The notes below the pieces were generated by a model. That model saw nothing but the letters and a program-made list of their open reading frames with translations, searched no databases and was not told the DNA's origin. The translations under genes were made by a program, and so were the position numbers. 64,000 bases of DNA, from the NCBI GenBank assembly GCA_029851415.1, contig CM056743.1, positions 65,316,186 to 65,380,185 of the forward strand, read 5' to 3'. Positions 22,092 through 33,396 of this stretch are shown in pieces (the stretch's first letter is position 1; each line of letters begins with the position of its first letter). Source of the DNA: Eretmocerus hayati (taxonomy: Eukaryota; Arthropoda; Insecta; Hymenoptera; Aphelinidae).

Positions 22092-22784
22092 ATGGCTGAA
22101 ACATATTCACTCTCTGTATCAGGCACCTCTGCTATTCTGGAACCAGACCCTTACGAAACGACTATCCATTTGTCACTCAAAAAGAACTATCAATTGGGAT
22201 TGGTACAGCTTATAGCAACTAATTCGATTCCTAACATAGACGTTGGAAACAACAAACTGTATGTGGGTAACGATATCGTTACGATACCTGTGGGGAGTTA
22301 TGAGATTGATGCCATCGACTCATATTTCTCTGACTACTTGAAGGCTAAAAATATATGGTTCAGTCTGAAACCTAATAACAACACACTTCGTAGCATCATA
22401 AAGTGTAGCGAGACTATCGATTTCACTCACAAAGACTCTATAGGAAAGTTACTGGGTTTCACGGATAAAATCCTCAGCCCAAACATCTCTCACGAATCAG
22501 ATCAGCCAGTGAGGATTATCAAACACAATGTATTGCGAGTGGAATGCAATATCACGACTGGAGCCTATATAAATAGTCAAGTAATTCACTCGATTCATGA
22601 GACGCTTCCGAACGTTCCACCAGGGTATGTGTTCTTTGATAGACCTCCTACTCCAATCTATCTTCCAATCTTTGTGAAGGATATCGATCGTCTACAAATC
22701 CGCATCGTTGATCAAGACGGTGACATCGTCAATTTCCGAGGGCAACTCGTCAGTATAAGGTTACACATTAGAAGTGTTGAGTGA
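22092..22784 (+). CDS. Penton-like minor capsid protein
   Basis: 230 residues. I chose the ATG at 22,092 (MAETYSLSVSG) because it follows the TATA box at normal spacing. The sequence is beta-rich with few charged clusters. The TNSIPNIDVGNNKLYVG segment near residues 50-67 is the signature I associate with the Polinton minor capsid (penton, single jelly roll). A conserved-looking C-terminus ends RLHIRSVE. It would form the vertex pentamers of the virion together with the major capsid protein. The frame is intact. Confidence 0.75.
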   Translation: MAETYSLSVSGTSAILEPDPYETTIHLSLKKNYQLGLVQLIATNSIPNIDVGNNKLYVGNDIVTIPVGSYEIDAIDSYFSDYLKAKNIWFSLKPNNNTLRSIIKCSETIDFTHKDSIGKLLGFTDKILSPNISHESDQPVRIIKHNVLRVECNITTGAYINSQVIHSIHETLPNVPPGYVFFDRPPTPIYLPIFVKDIDRLQIRIVDQDGDIVNFRGQLVSIRLHIRSVE

Positions 22785-22813
22785 AAATGGGTATTGTGTA
22801 TAGATCGAAAGGG

Positions 22814-22820
22814 TATATAA
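22814..22820 (+). promoter_or_regulatory. TATA box for the small basic gene and capsid
   Basis: TATATAA lies 14 bp before an ATG at 22,828, closer than usual, so the transcript start may fall after that ATG. Confidence 0.4.
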
Positions 22821-22827
22821 ACCGACC

Positions 22828-23011
22828 ATGCCTCCAGTCCATCAGTCGACCGAGGACACTCAAGACAACAACTCGAGAAAGTCCAGCGCCAGCAGTTACT
22901 CCAGTGACAGGTCGTGGTATCAAACCGCTAACACGTCGCAGCATACAGATTCTCAAGAGTCTTGGCTTAGTGCCCACTTACTCCGTTGGAAAATCACGTG
23001 GTGGAAGATAA
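22828..23011 (+). pseudogene. Small basic core-like protein, start out of frame
   Basis: The frame ending TAA at 23,009-23,011 reads as a basic Pro/Thr/Arg-rich peptide of about 55 residues (SRPRTLKTTTRESPAP, then GRGIKPLTRRSIQILKSLGL). This resembles small DNA-condensing core proteins between penton and hexon genes in related viruses. The only ATG after the TATA box (22,828) opens a different frame, and the two frames are one base apart. So either a single-base indel has occurred near the start or another initiation is used. Confidence 0.45.
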
Positions 23012-23041
23012 CTTGTATTATTTTCTGTTGTCGACGTCAAG

Positions 23042-24271
23042 ATGGAGGGGATTCTAGATATTCAGACTCCGATAGCATTTGATGAGTCTATTGCACACTA
23101 TGAGGTGCATGCTCATGCGCCATCTACACCATCATTGAATAATAACGATGAAATTCGCATATCGATCCAGAATCAAGATCTATGCGTCTTGCCATCAAAA
23201 AGCTCGATTCATGTTTGTGGGAGGTTAAGCACACCTAAAGCAGAAAAAGTCAAGTTCACAGGGTTTGTTAACAATGGCATTTCTCATCTTTTCGTGGATG
23301 TGCGCCTTGAAGTTAATGGGGTGGAGATTGATAGATGTAAGAATACTGGTTTATTGACATCTATGAAAAATTCGATATCTCTGAGTCCAAATCAAAGCTC
23401 ATTGATGCAAAATGCTGGATGGTTAGATATACTTGAGACTAATTCAATCGAGGATGACTCAGGATAATTTGATGTGAAAATTCCTCTGTGGGCTATTCTT
23501 GGATTTGCTGAGGATTATCAAAAAGTAATGATCGGGGCTAAGTACGAGCTCATCCTAATAAGATCAAGAAATGACATAGATGCTGTTTCTCAAACACGTG
23601 CAGCTGCTGCAGACCCATATGAAGAGTTCAAGGTCACGTTAACTAAGGTTGAATGGTGTATGCCATACATCATTGCGTCTGATAAAGAGAAGGTTGGTAT
23701 TCTCAAGCAGATCGAAAAAGATAATCCTCTAACCATGAGTTTCCGCTCATGGGAGCTTTATGAATACCCGAGACTCCCAGCCGCTAATAGACATATCTGG
23801 ACTGTGAAAACATCAAGTCAACTTGAAAAACCACGTTATGTCATTGTGGGCTTTCAAACAAATAGGAAAGGGAAAAATAATAAAAATGCAAGTCGATTCG
23901 ATCATTGTAACATCACGAATGTCAAACTGCATCTCAATTCTCAAAGCTATCCATATGGGGATCTCAATCTCAATATTGCACAAAATCAGTATTCAGCCCT
24001 ATACGAGATGTATGCGAATTTCCAGAAGAGTTATTATGGCAAGAGCCCTGAACCAATCTTGACGAAATCAGACTTCATCTCGCATATGCCACTGATTGTG
24101 ATCAATTGCTCCAAACAAAACGAAGCGATCAAGAGTGGTGCAGTAGATGTACGTCTAGAATTCGAAGCAAAAGAAGATTTCCCCGCCGAAACATCAGCTT
24201 GTTGTCTCATTCTACATGATCGGATAGTGCAGTACAATCCTATCAGTGGAAATATCAGGAGGTTATCTTGA
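23042..24271 (+). pseudogene. MCP: Major capsid protein (double jelly roll), one in-frame stop
   Basis: Starts MEGILDIQTPIAF. It contains LPSKSSIHVCGRLS and FVNNGISHLFVDVRLEVNGVE, the pattern of the first jelly roll in arthropod Polinton capsid proteins. A TAA at 23,465 interrupts the frame between GWLDILE... and the next block; the same frame continues to the stop at 24,269-24,271 without other lesion. The combined length is about 409 codons. It would form the hexon-like trimers of an icosahedral shell. It is the last gene of the plus-strand virion block. Confidence 0.85.
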
Positions 24272-24570
24272 GTGGGTTGTGGTGGTGGTGGTGGTAGTAG
24301 CAGTAGTAGTAGCTATGGGTCTAGGTGGCGTAGATTGGGTGGAGTGGATAAGGTGGCATAGATAACATGGCATAGAGTAGGTGGCGTAGAGCGGGTGGCG
24401 TAGAGTGGGTGGCGGTGAAGTCCCATAGCTTAACTACTGTCATATATATCCTTTTTCTCTTCATACCAATGGAATCGTGGAGTCATATATATATTTTCTT
24501 TTTCCTCCGCATATGAATAGACTTATAGAGTCATTTTTTTTACATAAAAATAAACATAAACAAGACTTGG
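24272..24570. repeat. GGTGGCGTAGAG minisatellite and right flank of the Polinton
   Basis: A short GGT/AGT trinucleotide tract (24,278-24,312) is followed by five or so copies of GGTGGC(A/G)TAGA(G/T) to 24,410. An AT-rich tail with AATAAA near 24,549 follows. No terminal inverted repeat was identified. Confidence 0.6.
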
Positions 24571-27500
24571 CATATGAGTAGTTCCGCGCGAAACAGACCT
24601 ACGAAAAAGGGTCATGTCTTAAATTTTTTTCTTGACTCTCTTATTCGTTTCTATGGTTCAGAATATGAACTTTTCACTACCTATGGGGCCCCAAAAAAAT
24701 TTTCCAGGGAACTTCAACGTACATTACTTCATCCTTTTGAATTATTTCCAACAAAAAAGTTAGGGTATTTTTTCCAATAAAATGAATTTTTCTCGAGTTT
24801 GTTCAGAGATACAGAGATGCGGTTTGCGGCATTCAAAAGGTCTATGAAAACCCATCAAAATTCGTCTTGTAAAGTTGATTTTGATGTGTTGGGTGATTTT
24901 ATCGGGCAAAAGTGTGAAAAACATAGAAGATTAGATTTCTCGAAAACCCAATTTTTTGAAATCCTGAAAATTTGACATTTCATGTGAAATTTTGTGTTCT
25001 TTCAGAAAAAATAGTCCCGAATTCCTTCTTTGCGTTCCAACACCTATTTTTGCCAATTATCACAAATCCATTTCCCAGGCTTTTGGAAATCATCTGTTTT
25101 CTGCGCATGCGCGGGAATTTGGATCCTCAAAACCAATTCCATTGAAAAGCCAAGAAAAGGGACTAGGCGGGTAAGCATGGTGAATCGGCTCTTGTCAGGT
25201 ATGGCCCCGGAAGGAATTTCCCCCAGTTTCTCACCCCAAACTATGAGGAAAGCAATATGTCTCAGGTCCCGAAGTCGCCCTTATGTTTCAAGGCAGCCTG
25301 AAAACCCTCTAAAAACTTATCAAAAAAAAAACCCTCTAAAAACGGGGAAAATGATGTTCCTTGTATTGAATCGCATTCTGACGCATCTCAATGAATCGTT
25401 CTGAAATTTTTTTGACATACTTTTGAAACATCAACAATTCGAAGGAGAGTGGTTTGATCCAAGCCCCGAAAAAAATTGTTGAAAAATGAAAATCAATTTT
25501 TAACCCTGTTATCTGTAATTAAGACGTTAGTGAACCATCGTATCGTATTTGTCGGCTCATTTTACGTCGGAAACCACTCTGGAATATTTCATTTTTGGTG
25601 GTGGAAAGTGGTCAAAAACGTCAAAAATCAATTTCAAAGCAAGTTTTTTTTTCATAAACCAGTCTCTCGATACGCTCCTGAAAGTATCTCCAATCGATAG
25701 CTGATGTAATTTCCTTCAAAATGATTCCGTGCAAGAGTCAATTTGATGCAATTACAGCTGAGACATGACTGGTGCAGAAAATAGAAAAACCCAAGGTATC
25801 AAATCCGTGAATCCGTGCTTCCTTCAATGGCCTTGAAAAATGCGAATTTTGAATCGGGCCCTTTCTAACATGGGAACATGTGTTTTTGGTGTATTTTTGA
25901 CGTAGAAACCGAATACGCAGTCAATTTTGTTCCGAACCTTCAGGATTTCTCACCAGACTCATAAAACCGACTCGATAATGGATGCTCATCTTCAGCCTTT
26001 TTGCACTTATTTGAGATGAATTGTCGGTGTATGGGGAGGTTTGGGTGGATTGTGTACTAGATACAACTATGTTTCCTAATGTATTCTGATCAGCTGATGA
26101 CAATGGTGATGGTTTTGAAGCTCGAGGAAGCGCTGCTATCCTCATATGAGCTGGTCGGTATACATTCCTCATATGAAATTAAACAACAAAATCCAGCTCC
26201 AACAACAGAAATCTCACTCCCACCGCTTCCTCGACCCTCAAAACCACCGGGATCATCTTCGGCTAGTAAGAATACATCAAGGAACATAGTTGTATCTAGT
26301 ACGAAATCCACCCAAACCTCCCCGTACACCGACAGTTCATCTCAAATAAGTTTAAAAAGACTGAAGATGAGCATCCATTATCGAGTCGGTTTTATGAGTC
26401 TGGTGAGAAATCCTGAAGGTTTGGAACAAAACTGACCGCGTATTTGGTTTCTACGTCGAAAGATACATCAAACACATGTTCGCATGTTAGGAAGGGCCCA
26501 ATCCAAAATTCGCATTCTTCAAGGCCATTGAAGAAAGCACGGATTCACGGATTTGATACCTTGGGTTTTTCCATCTTCCACACCAGTCATATCTCAGCTG
26601 TAATTACATCAAATCGACTTTTGCAAGGAGTCATTTTAAAGAAAATTACACCAGCTATCGATTGAAGATACTTTCAGGAGCGTAGATCAACGCGCATGCG
26701 CAGGAGAGGCTAGTTTATGAAAAAAAATTTGCTTTGAAATTGATTTTCGACGTTTTTGACCACTTTCCACCACCAAAAATGATATATTTCAAAGTGGTTT
26801 CTGGCGTAAAACGAGCCAACAATAACGATGAGATGGTTCACTAACGTCTCAATTACAGATAAGAGGGTTAAAAATTGATTTTCATTTTTCAACAATTTTT
26901 TTTCGGGGCTTGGATCGAATGTTGTGGAGATGGAATTACTCTCCTTCGAATTGCTAATGTTTCAAAAGTATGTCCAAATGATTTCAGAACGATTTATTGA
27001 GATGCGTCAGAATGCGATTCAATACAAGGAATATCGATTTTTAGCGTTTTTTAGAGGGTTTCCAGGCTGCCCCAAAACATAGCGGTGACTTCGGGACCTA
27101 AAAACTATTGCTTTCCTCATAGTTTGGGGTTAGAAACTGGGGAAAATTGCTTTCGGGCCCATACCTGACAAGTGCCGATTCACCATGCTTACCCGCCTAG
27201 TCCCTTTCCTTCAAAATGACCACTTGCCGAAGTCAATTTCATGCATGTGAACCGAATCTACAACGTATAAAAGATGAGCCTCCAGCTTGAGTGCGACACG
27301 TCGATGGACGCCATCGAACGGAGGCAGGCGTGGATTTTCCTTACTGTTGTCTCCAGTACCTCCGACCCACCTCTGAGGAACTATCAAGATTCAGTGGTCT
27401 TTTGAACGTTGCAACTCTGGTTCAAATGCATGGAATTGACTTCGGCAGGTGGTCATTTTGAAGGAAATTTTCTTGGCTTTCCGATGGAATTAGTTTTAAG

Positions 27501-27853
27501 GATCCAAATTTCTGCGCATGTGCAGAAAACAGACAATTTCCAAAAGCCTGGAAAATGGATTTGTAATAATTGGCAGACATAGGCGTGAGAACGCGAAAAA
27601 GGAATTCGGGACTATTTTTTTCTGAAAGAACACAAAATTTTACATGAAATGTCAAATTTTCAGAATGTTCAAACATTGGTCTTTCGAGAAATTCAATCTT
27701 CTATGTATTTCACTCTTTTGCCCGATAAAATCATCCAAGACATCAAAATCAACTTTACAAGACCGATTTCGATAGGTTTTTTAAAGACTTTCCGAATGCC
27801 GCGGACCGCATCTCCGTATCTTTCAACGTATTCGATAAAAATTCATTTTATTC
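24571..27853. mobile_element. Foldback element, GTAGTTCCGCGCG family, copy 1 (right end lost)
   Basis: Begins ATATGAGTAGTTCCGCGCG at 24,571. The left arm (to 25,158) is the inverse of 27,430-27,853, with inner arm sequence at 27,205-27,430. It is interrupted by the 2-kb palindrome at 25,159-27,204. The right arm stops at 27,853, where Penelope-like sequence begins. Copy 2 (30,293-33,115) shows the complete structure. Non-coding. Confidence 0.8.
25159..27204. mobile_element. 2-kb near-perfect palindrome (GGGACTAGGCGGG ends)
   Basis: Ends GGGACTAGGCGGGTAAGCAT and its inverse. Matching inverted landmarks continue to the centre near 26,180: TCTGTAATTAAGACGTTAGT at 25,510 against 26,850, and AGGATTTCTCACCAGACTC at 25,942 against 26,397-26,415. 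It is inserted in copy 1 of the GTAGTTCC foldback; the host sequence rejoins with no obvious target duplication. ORFs at 25,921-26,172 and 26,079-26,435 are mirror images of each other and not genes. Confidence 0.85.
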
Positions 27854-28670
27854 GCAACCAACCTAAAATCTTTCTCCCGTACGTACCTCAACTATCCAAG
27901 AGCCTGAAAGCCTATTTCCACAACGAGTAAATCATCCCAATCCACAAAAATGTGAGTAATTTCAGAAAATTTATAAAATTAGGCAAAGATCAGCTGGACG
28001 TACGGAAAGATTCAAATGTGGTGTATGAAATCGATTGCCTAGACTGTCCTCTCTCGTATATTGGTCAAACCAAAAGGAAGATTGAGGTCCGCATAAAAGA
28101 ACACATATCAGCTACGAAAAAGCAAGATACGAAATATGCCACCGCAGAACACGCCTTCAATCACAAACACACCCTGAACTTCGATGATGTAAAAATCTTA
28201 GACAGAAAGCCACATTGGAGAACTCGAGAATTTTCGGAAATGCTGAATATCCAATTTTTCAATAACAACATGAACAGAATTGAAGACATCAGATTCTCAA
28301 AAAATACCTATGAAGCATGTGTAAAAGTAGTCAAATCTAATCTCTCCTCGAATCAGCCACAATCTATCCATAATCAACGAATGTCGAGTAATTCGAGAAA
28401 CAGGAGAATTGTCGCACATGCTAATCACGGCTGGAAATTTGTGGATGCTTCCGACATGACCGACCCTCTCCCTATCCATGTCTATACCCTCCCTTCCTCC
28501 TCTCCTCTCCTCTTTTCTCCCTGTTCCTCTCTATTTATTACCCACACCGCCAGTGCTGATCAGGTGATCGAACGTACAACAACTTTGTTCGATCCTGTCA
28601 CTCAAAAATATGTACGAAAGTAATAGATCTTCTTCACTAGTCAATAAAAAACCCAAAAAAATACATACAC
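27854..28670 (+). pseudogene. Penelope-like retroelement 3' fragment with GIY-YIG endonuclease
   Basis: From 27,854 the sequence encodes LPYVPQLSKSLKAYFHNE, a stop at about 27,930, then in the same frame the region leading to VVYEIDCLDCPLSYIGQTKR and RIKEHIS (28,018-28,110). The paired cysteines before YIGQT are the mark of Penelope-type GIY-YIG endonucleases, which nick the target for reverse transcription. The reverse transcriptase domain is missing, so only the C-terminal quarter remains. The ORF stops at 28,623 and AATAAA follows near 28,643. Confidence 0.85.
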
Positions 28671-28939
28671 AATAGTTTTACCTATTACGTCTACCATGTA
28701 AGTTTGATTCTTATCTCATTTTTATAACTATTCCATAGCAGTCGAGGCCCTGTGTATCAGTCTGTTCTTGTTTATTTTTCTAGCCTCTATTTTCAATGAA
28801 TGAATTATGCCACTTGTTAGAAGTTATCATCACGGCCTAACAAGTCACGACTCATAATTCTCCTTGGTGAGCATTTTTCGCATAACATGTATAGATAACT
28901 AGTGTTACCATTATCAAGTATGTTGTCAGAAGATTGTAA
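28671..28939. other. Unassigned spacer
   Basis: AT-rich sequence without recognised repeats, genes or RNA features. Confidence 0.4.
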
Positions 28940-29772
28940 TTGAGGGGTGGGTGGAAAAAAGGCGTCATTGCAAAACGGTCATTTTGAGAAGATCAATAAA
29001 ATTTAATAGAAACCAATATAGACATAATTGGACGAGTAGAGCTCACTTATTTCGAAGAAGATAGCATTTTCGAAACAGCCCAACTCGAGCCGGGGGATTA
29101 AATTTGATTTCGAGCTTTTCTCAGCAATTTCAAAAAATGCAATTACGCCCTCTCTCCAAATACAGGGTCTAATTTCGGCCTTTCTTCCTCACAAAAAGTG
29201 GAATTGAATCTCGAGATCAAGTCCAATCATCTCCGAATTTCTTGAGAGTGTTCCTGGGCATGTTTGGAAGATATCTGATTGCTATGGGGCGGTTTGATTC
29301 ATGCTCCACGGTTCTATGGACACGAAAAGCTTCCATCAGTCGTGTGAAAATGGCGAGAAATTTTTCCCCTAGGGAAGGGTGGAAACACTCGGTTTGAAGG
29401 TGAAACAACATGTTTTCATCGTTATATCAGGTGAAAAAGCGTTTCCAGGCTCTGGAGAATTTTTATAAAATTTCTCCTCAGTAATTAGGCCCTTTTTCCA
29501 GATCCATCCTTACTTACGCTCTATTACAAAGTAACTACGCACTTTTGAATCTTCTCAGTCAAGTACTTAAGCCCTTTTTCCAAATCCTGTTGGGCTGAGC
29601 AAAAAAGGAAGCCCTGATTTTGAAATGATAACACAGCAGTTACGCCCTTTCAACATCTTATCACAGCAGTTACGCCCTTTCAACATTCTATTATTGCACT
29701 TACGCCCTTTTATCGTGCAGTTGAAAGGGCGTAATGGCGGTTACGCCCTTTTTCTACCCACCCCCTCAATTG
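28940..29772. mobile_element. GGGCGTAA foldback, second copy with deleted right arm
   Basis: Nearly the whole left arm of the element at 2137-2905 is present (28,940 to about 29,708). Only about 60 bp of the right end follows, ending TACGCCCTTTTTCTACCCAC and CCCCTCAATT. TGAGGGG-type ends occur on both sides. It shows the family is repeated and undergoes internal arm deletion. Confidence 0.8.
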
Positions 29773-30292
29773 TGATCATAGCTTATGAAAGAATTTTTTT
29801 GTTACTCAGTTTTCCCTGTTGAGGGGTACATTTCACGCATCCGAAACGTCGGAATTTTGAAGAGAATTGACAAGTCCGTTTGTATCGAGTTTACTGGAGT
29901 CACTCGTTACATTTAATTTGCCAACGGACGAGGAGGAATCCATAACTTGCGACCAATGATCACGGATATTCGTGATATACTTCGCTGAGTTGACATTCGT
30001 GAACAAAAACGAAATATGACTGAGTCATATTGTACAGATGTATCCTCAAAAATATTATACACATATATATCTCTATGATACGAGTGGGGTGAATTTTCCG
30101 TCAGTCCGAAGATCCGGAACGCAGGAATTTCGGAGAGTCAAAAATTCTATGCAAAATTACGCAAAGTCAAAGATTTGGGATGCGATGAAGAATATTAGGG
30201 ACAGTAACTCCGGGACGGATAATTTTGAGCGGGTGTTTAGAATAAAATGAAATTGTACATATATTCAGGATAGATAAGAATCATCAAATTCC
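29773..30292. other. Unassigned spacer
   Basis: AT-rich sequence; a 70-residue ORF at 30,038-30,250 has no recognisable features. Nothing else seen. Confidence 0.4.
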
Positions 30293-33115
30293 TATATGAG
30301 TAGTTTCGCGCAAAACAGACCTACGAAAGAGGGTCATGTCTTAAATTTTTTCCTTGACTTTTTCATTTGATTCTATGGTACAAAATATGAACTTTTGAAG
30401 GGGCCCCGAAAAAATTTTCCAGGTACCTTTAACGTGCATTACTTCATCCTTTAGCATTATTTCCAACAAAAAGTTAGGGTATTTTTTTCAATGAAACGAT
30501 TTTTTCTCGAATTCGTTCAAAGATACAGAGATGCGGTTTGCAACATTCGAAAGGTCTTTAAAAAACCTATCAAAATCAGTCTTGTGAAGTTGATTTTGAT
30601 GTTTCGGGTGATTTTATCGGGCAAGAGAGTGAAATACATAGAAGATTGAATTTCTCGAAAACCCAATTTTTTAAAATTCTGAAAATTTGATATTTTATGT
30701 AAAATTTTGTGTTCTTTCAGAAAAAAATAGTCCCGAATTCCTTTTTTGCGTTCTAACGCCTATTTTTGCCAATTACACGGTGCAACAAAATTTTGGGTCC
30801 CAAATGTCGCATGAACCGGACAATGATTTTCTTGTGTATTTTTTGACGCTGAAACCGAATCCGACCTCAGTTTTGCGCCTATACGTCAGGATTTTTTTTA
30901 AATCGCAAAAAACTGATCTTAAAAAAAACAGCGTTTTTCACGTTTTTCGCTAATTTTGTAAATTGAAGATCACTTAGCCAGGGAGTACTGATTGGTCAAA
31001 ATGTATATCACAATATGTTTTTCTACGTATTTTGACCCGCTGAACACGATCCCGGTGGTTTGAGAACGCTACGATGTAACCTTGGAGCTATATAAGCCAA
31101 TTAGTCCACCTGGCGTTTGAAAAAAAAGTCCAATTTCGCAATAAATTTTTGAAAAATCATAACACGGGCTAGAATGGACCAATTTGAACGTTCGAGGTCG
31201 CATTTTCTTCGTTCTGTAACATACTTTGAAGGGTAAATTTGTCCAACAGTCGTAGAGGCACTGGTTTGACGTCAGGAATTTGTTTTGCAGACACATATTT
31301 TGGTCATTACTTTCGCTGTGCTAAAATCACGAGGAGAAAAATTTCCTCTTGCACGGGGTACCAAAACATGGTTTTCCGACGCAAAATAGCCATCTAAACA
31401 TGATCTGGTGGTTTATTTTGGGATACTATGTCAGGAATTTGGTCCAGGTCAAGGAAGCTCCTCAAAAAACAGGATTTTTGCGACTAGAAAAAAATTCTGA
31501 CGTGTTAGCTCTGAATGAACCACGGGATTGTGTTTAGACGGTCATTTTGCGTCGGAAAACTATGTTTGGGTACCCCGTGCAAGAGGAAATTTTTCTCCTC
31601 GTGATTTGAGCACAGCAAAAGTTATGACCAAACTAGGTGTTTGGAAAAAAAATTCCTGACGTCAAACCAGTGCCTCTACGACTGTTGGACAAATTTTCCC
31701 CTCAAAGTATGTTAAAAAACGAAGAAAATGCGACCTCGAACGTTCGAATTGGTCCATTCTAGCCCGTGTTATGATTTTTCAAAAATTTATTGCAAAATTG
31801 GACTTTTTTTTCCAAACACCAGGTGGACTAATTAGCTTATATAGCTCCAAGGTTGCATCGTAGCGTTCTAAAACCACCGGGATCGTGTTCAGCGGGTCAA
31901 AATACGTAGGAAAACATATTGTGATATACATTTTGACCTATCGGTACTCCCTGGCTAAGTGATCTTCAATTTACAGAATTAGCAAAAAAACGTGAGAAAC
32001 GCTGTTTTTTTGAAAATCAGTTTTTTTCGATTTAAGAAAAATCCTGACGTATAGACGCAAAACTGAGGTCGGTTTCGGTTTCAGTGTCGAAAAATACACA
32101 AGAAAATCATTGTCCGGTCCATGCGACATTTCTGACCCAAAATTTTGTTGCACAGTGTTATCACAAATCCATTTTCGAGGCTTTTGGAAATCGTCTGTTT
32201 TCTGCGCATGCGCAGAAACTTGGATCCTTGAAACCAATCCTATTGGAAAGCCAAGAGAATTTCCTTCGAAATGACCACCTGCCGAAGTCAATTCCATACA
32301 TTTAAGCCAGAGTTGCAACGTTCGAAAGACTACTGAATCTTGATAGTTCCTCAGAGCTGGGTCGGAGGTACTGGAGACAGCAGTGACGAAAATCCACGCC
32401 TGCCTCCGTTCGATGGCGTCCATCGACGTGTCGCACTCGAGCTGGAGGATCATCTTTTATACGTTGTAGATTCGGTTCAAACGCATGAAAGTGACTTCAG
32501 CAAGTGGTCATTTCGGAGGAAATTTTCTTGGCTTTCCAATGGAATTGGTTTTGAGGACCCAAATTCCTGCGCATGCGCAGAGAACAGACGATTTCCAAAA
32601 GCCTCGAAAACGAATTTGTGATAATTGGCAAAAATAGGTGTTGGAACGCAAAAAAGGAATTCGGGACTATTTTTTTCTGAAAGAACACAAGATTTCACAT
32701 GAAATGTCAAATTTTCAGGATTTCAAAAAATTGGGTTTTCGAGAAATTTAATCTTCTATGTTTTTCACTCTTTTGACCGATAAAATCACCCAAGACATCA
32801 AAATCAATTTTACAAGACCGATTTCGATAGGTTTTTCAAAAGACCTTTGGAATGCCGCAAACTGCATCCCTGTATCCCTGAACGAATTCGAGAAAAATTC
32901 ATTTCATTGAAAAAAATACCCTAACTTTTTCGTTGAAAATAATTCAAGAGGATAAAGTAATGTGCGTTGAAGGTACCTGGAAAATTTTTTTGGCGCCCCA
33001 GAGGTAGTGAAGAGTTCATATTTTGTACCATAGAATCGATTGAAAAAGTCAAGAAAAAAATCTAAGACATGACTCTTTTTCGTAGGTCTGTTTCGCGCGG
33101 AACTACTCATATATA
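30293..33115. mobile_element. Foldback element, GTAGTTCCGCGCG family, copy 2 (complete)
   Basis: Both ends are present: ATATGAGTAGTTTCGCGC at 30,293 and GCGCGGAACTACTCATAT ending near 33,115. The left arm is 30,293-30,775 plus 32,158 to about 32,370, and the right arm is from there to 33,115. It is interrupted by the CAC-ended palindrome at 30,776-32,157. No coding content; the ORFs are mirror pairs. Confidence 0.85.
30776..32157. mobile_element. 1.4-kb palindrome with CAC(G/T)GTGCAACA ends
   Basis: Left end CACGGTGCAACAAAATTTTG, right end the inverse of CACTGTGCAACAAAATTTTG. The arms mirror each other to a centre near 31,466 (GATCACTTAGCCAGGGAGTA at 30,969 against 31,948). The host foldback sequence flanking it suggests a 3-bp TTA duplication. 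CAC termini with a TWA duplication fit the Chapaev3 branch of CMC elements; Transib-like CACWRTG ends are an alternative. No transposase present. Confidence 0.75.
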
Positions 33116-33145
33116 AATGAATATTATCAATCCTATAATTGTCCC

Positions 33146-33396
33146 TGATAGCACGAATTGTCCCGGGAACGTGGCCGCAATGTGGCACGGAAACATTCGT
33201 CACGTGGCTAAAATTGTGTCGATTACGTTCCCGGCACGTTTCGGGAAATAGGGAAATGTCCACTTCCATGGCAGTCGGGTAGTACCGGGAATGTGACTGA
33301 TCAATGCCTGGGGCGGTGACTGCCACGTGGATGGCACATCCCATTCGTGTGGCAGTCATAACAGAAATTGCGATTCCATGTCCGACCGTGCTATCA
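33146..33396. mobile_element. Possible small MITE with TGATAGCACG termini
   Basis: TGATAGCACG at 33,146 and CGTGCTATCA ending at 33,396 are inverted. The interior is GC-richer than its surroundings, with repeated TGGCA(G/C) words. The short TIR makes this tentative. Confidence 0.4.

Larger units (their letters stand above)
10465..24560. mobile_element. Decayed Polinton/Maverick (adintovirus-like) element
   Basis: This span holds the defining Polinton gene set: protein-primed DNA polymerase B, retroviral-type integrase, packaging ATPase, adenovirus-type cysteine protease, penton-like and double-jelly-roll capsid proteins, plus a PLA2-domain protein and a fibre-like protein. Genes form three blocks: plus (11-16.9 kb), minus (17.2-20.7 kb), plus (20.8-24.3 kb). 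I could not find convincing long terminal inverted repeats or the 6-bp target duplication. The right edge abuts a foldback element at 24,571, and the left edge is somewhere between the exon ending at 10,464 and the gene at 11,046, or further left. The boundaries are approximate. Confidence 0.85.

Noticed and set aside
25921..26435. Mirror-image ORFs on opposite strands
   Set aside because: They are the two arms of a palindrome read in opposite directions.
31971..32453. 160-residue minus-strand ORF
   Set aside because: It crosses the border between two foldback elements and translates arm sequence; similar phrases appear in other arm ORFs.
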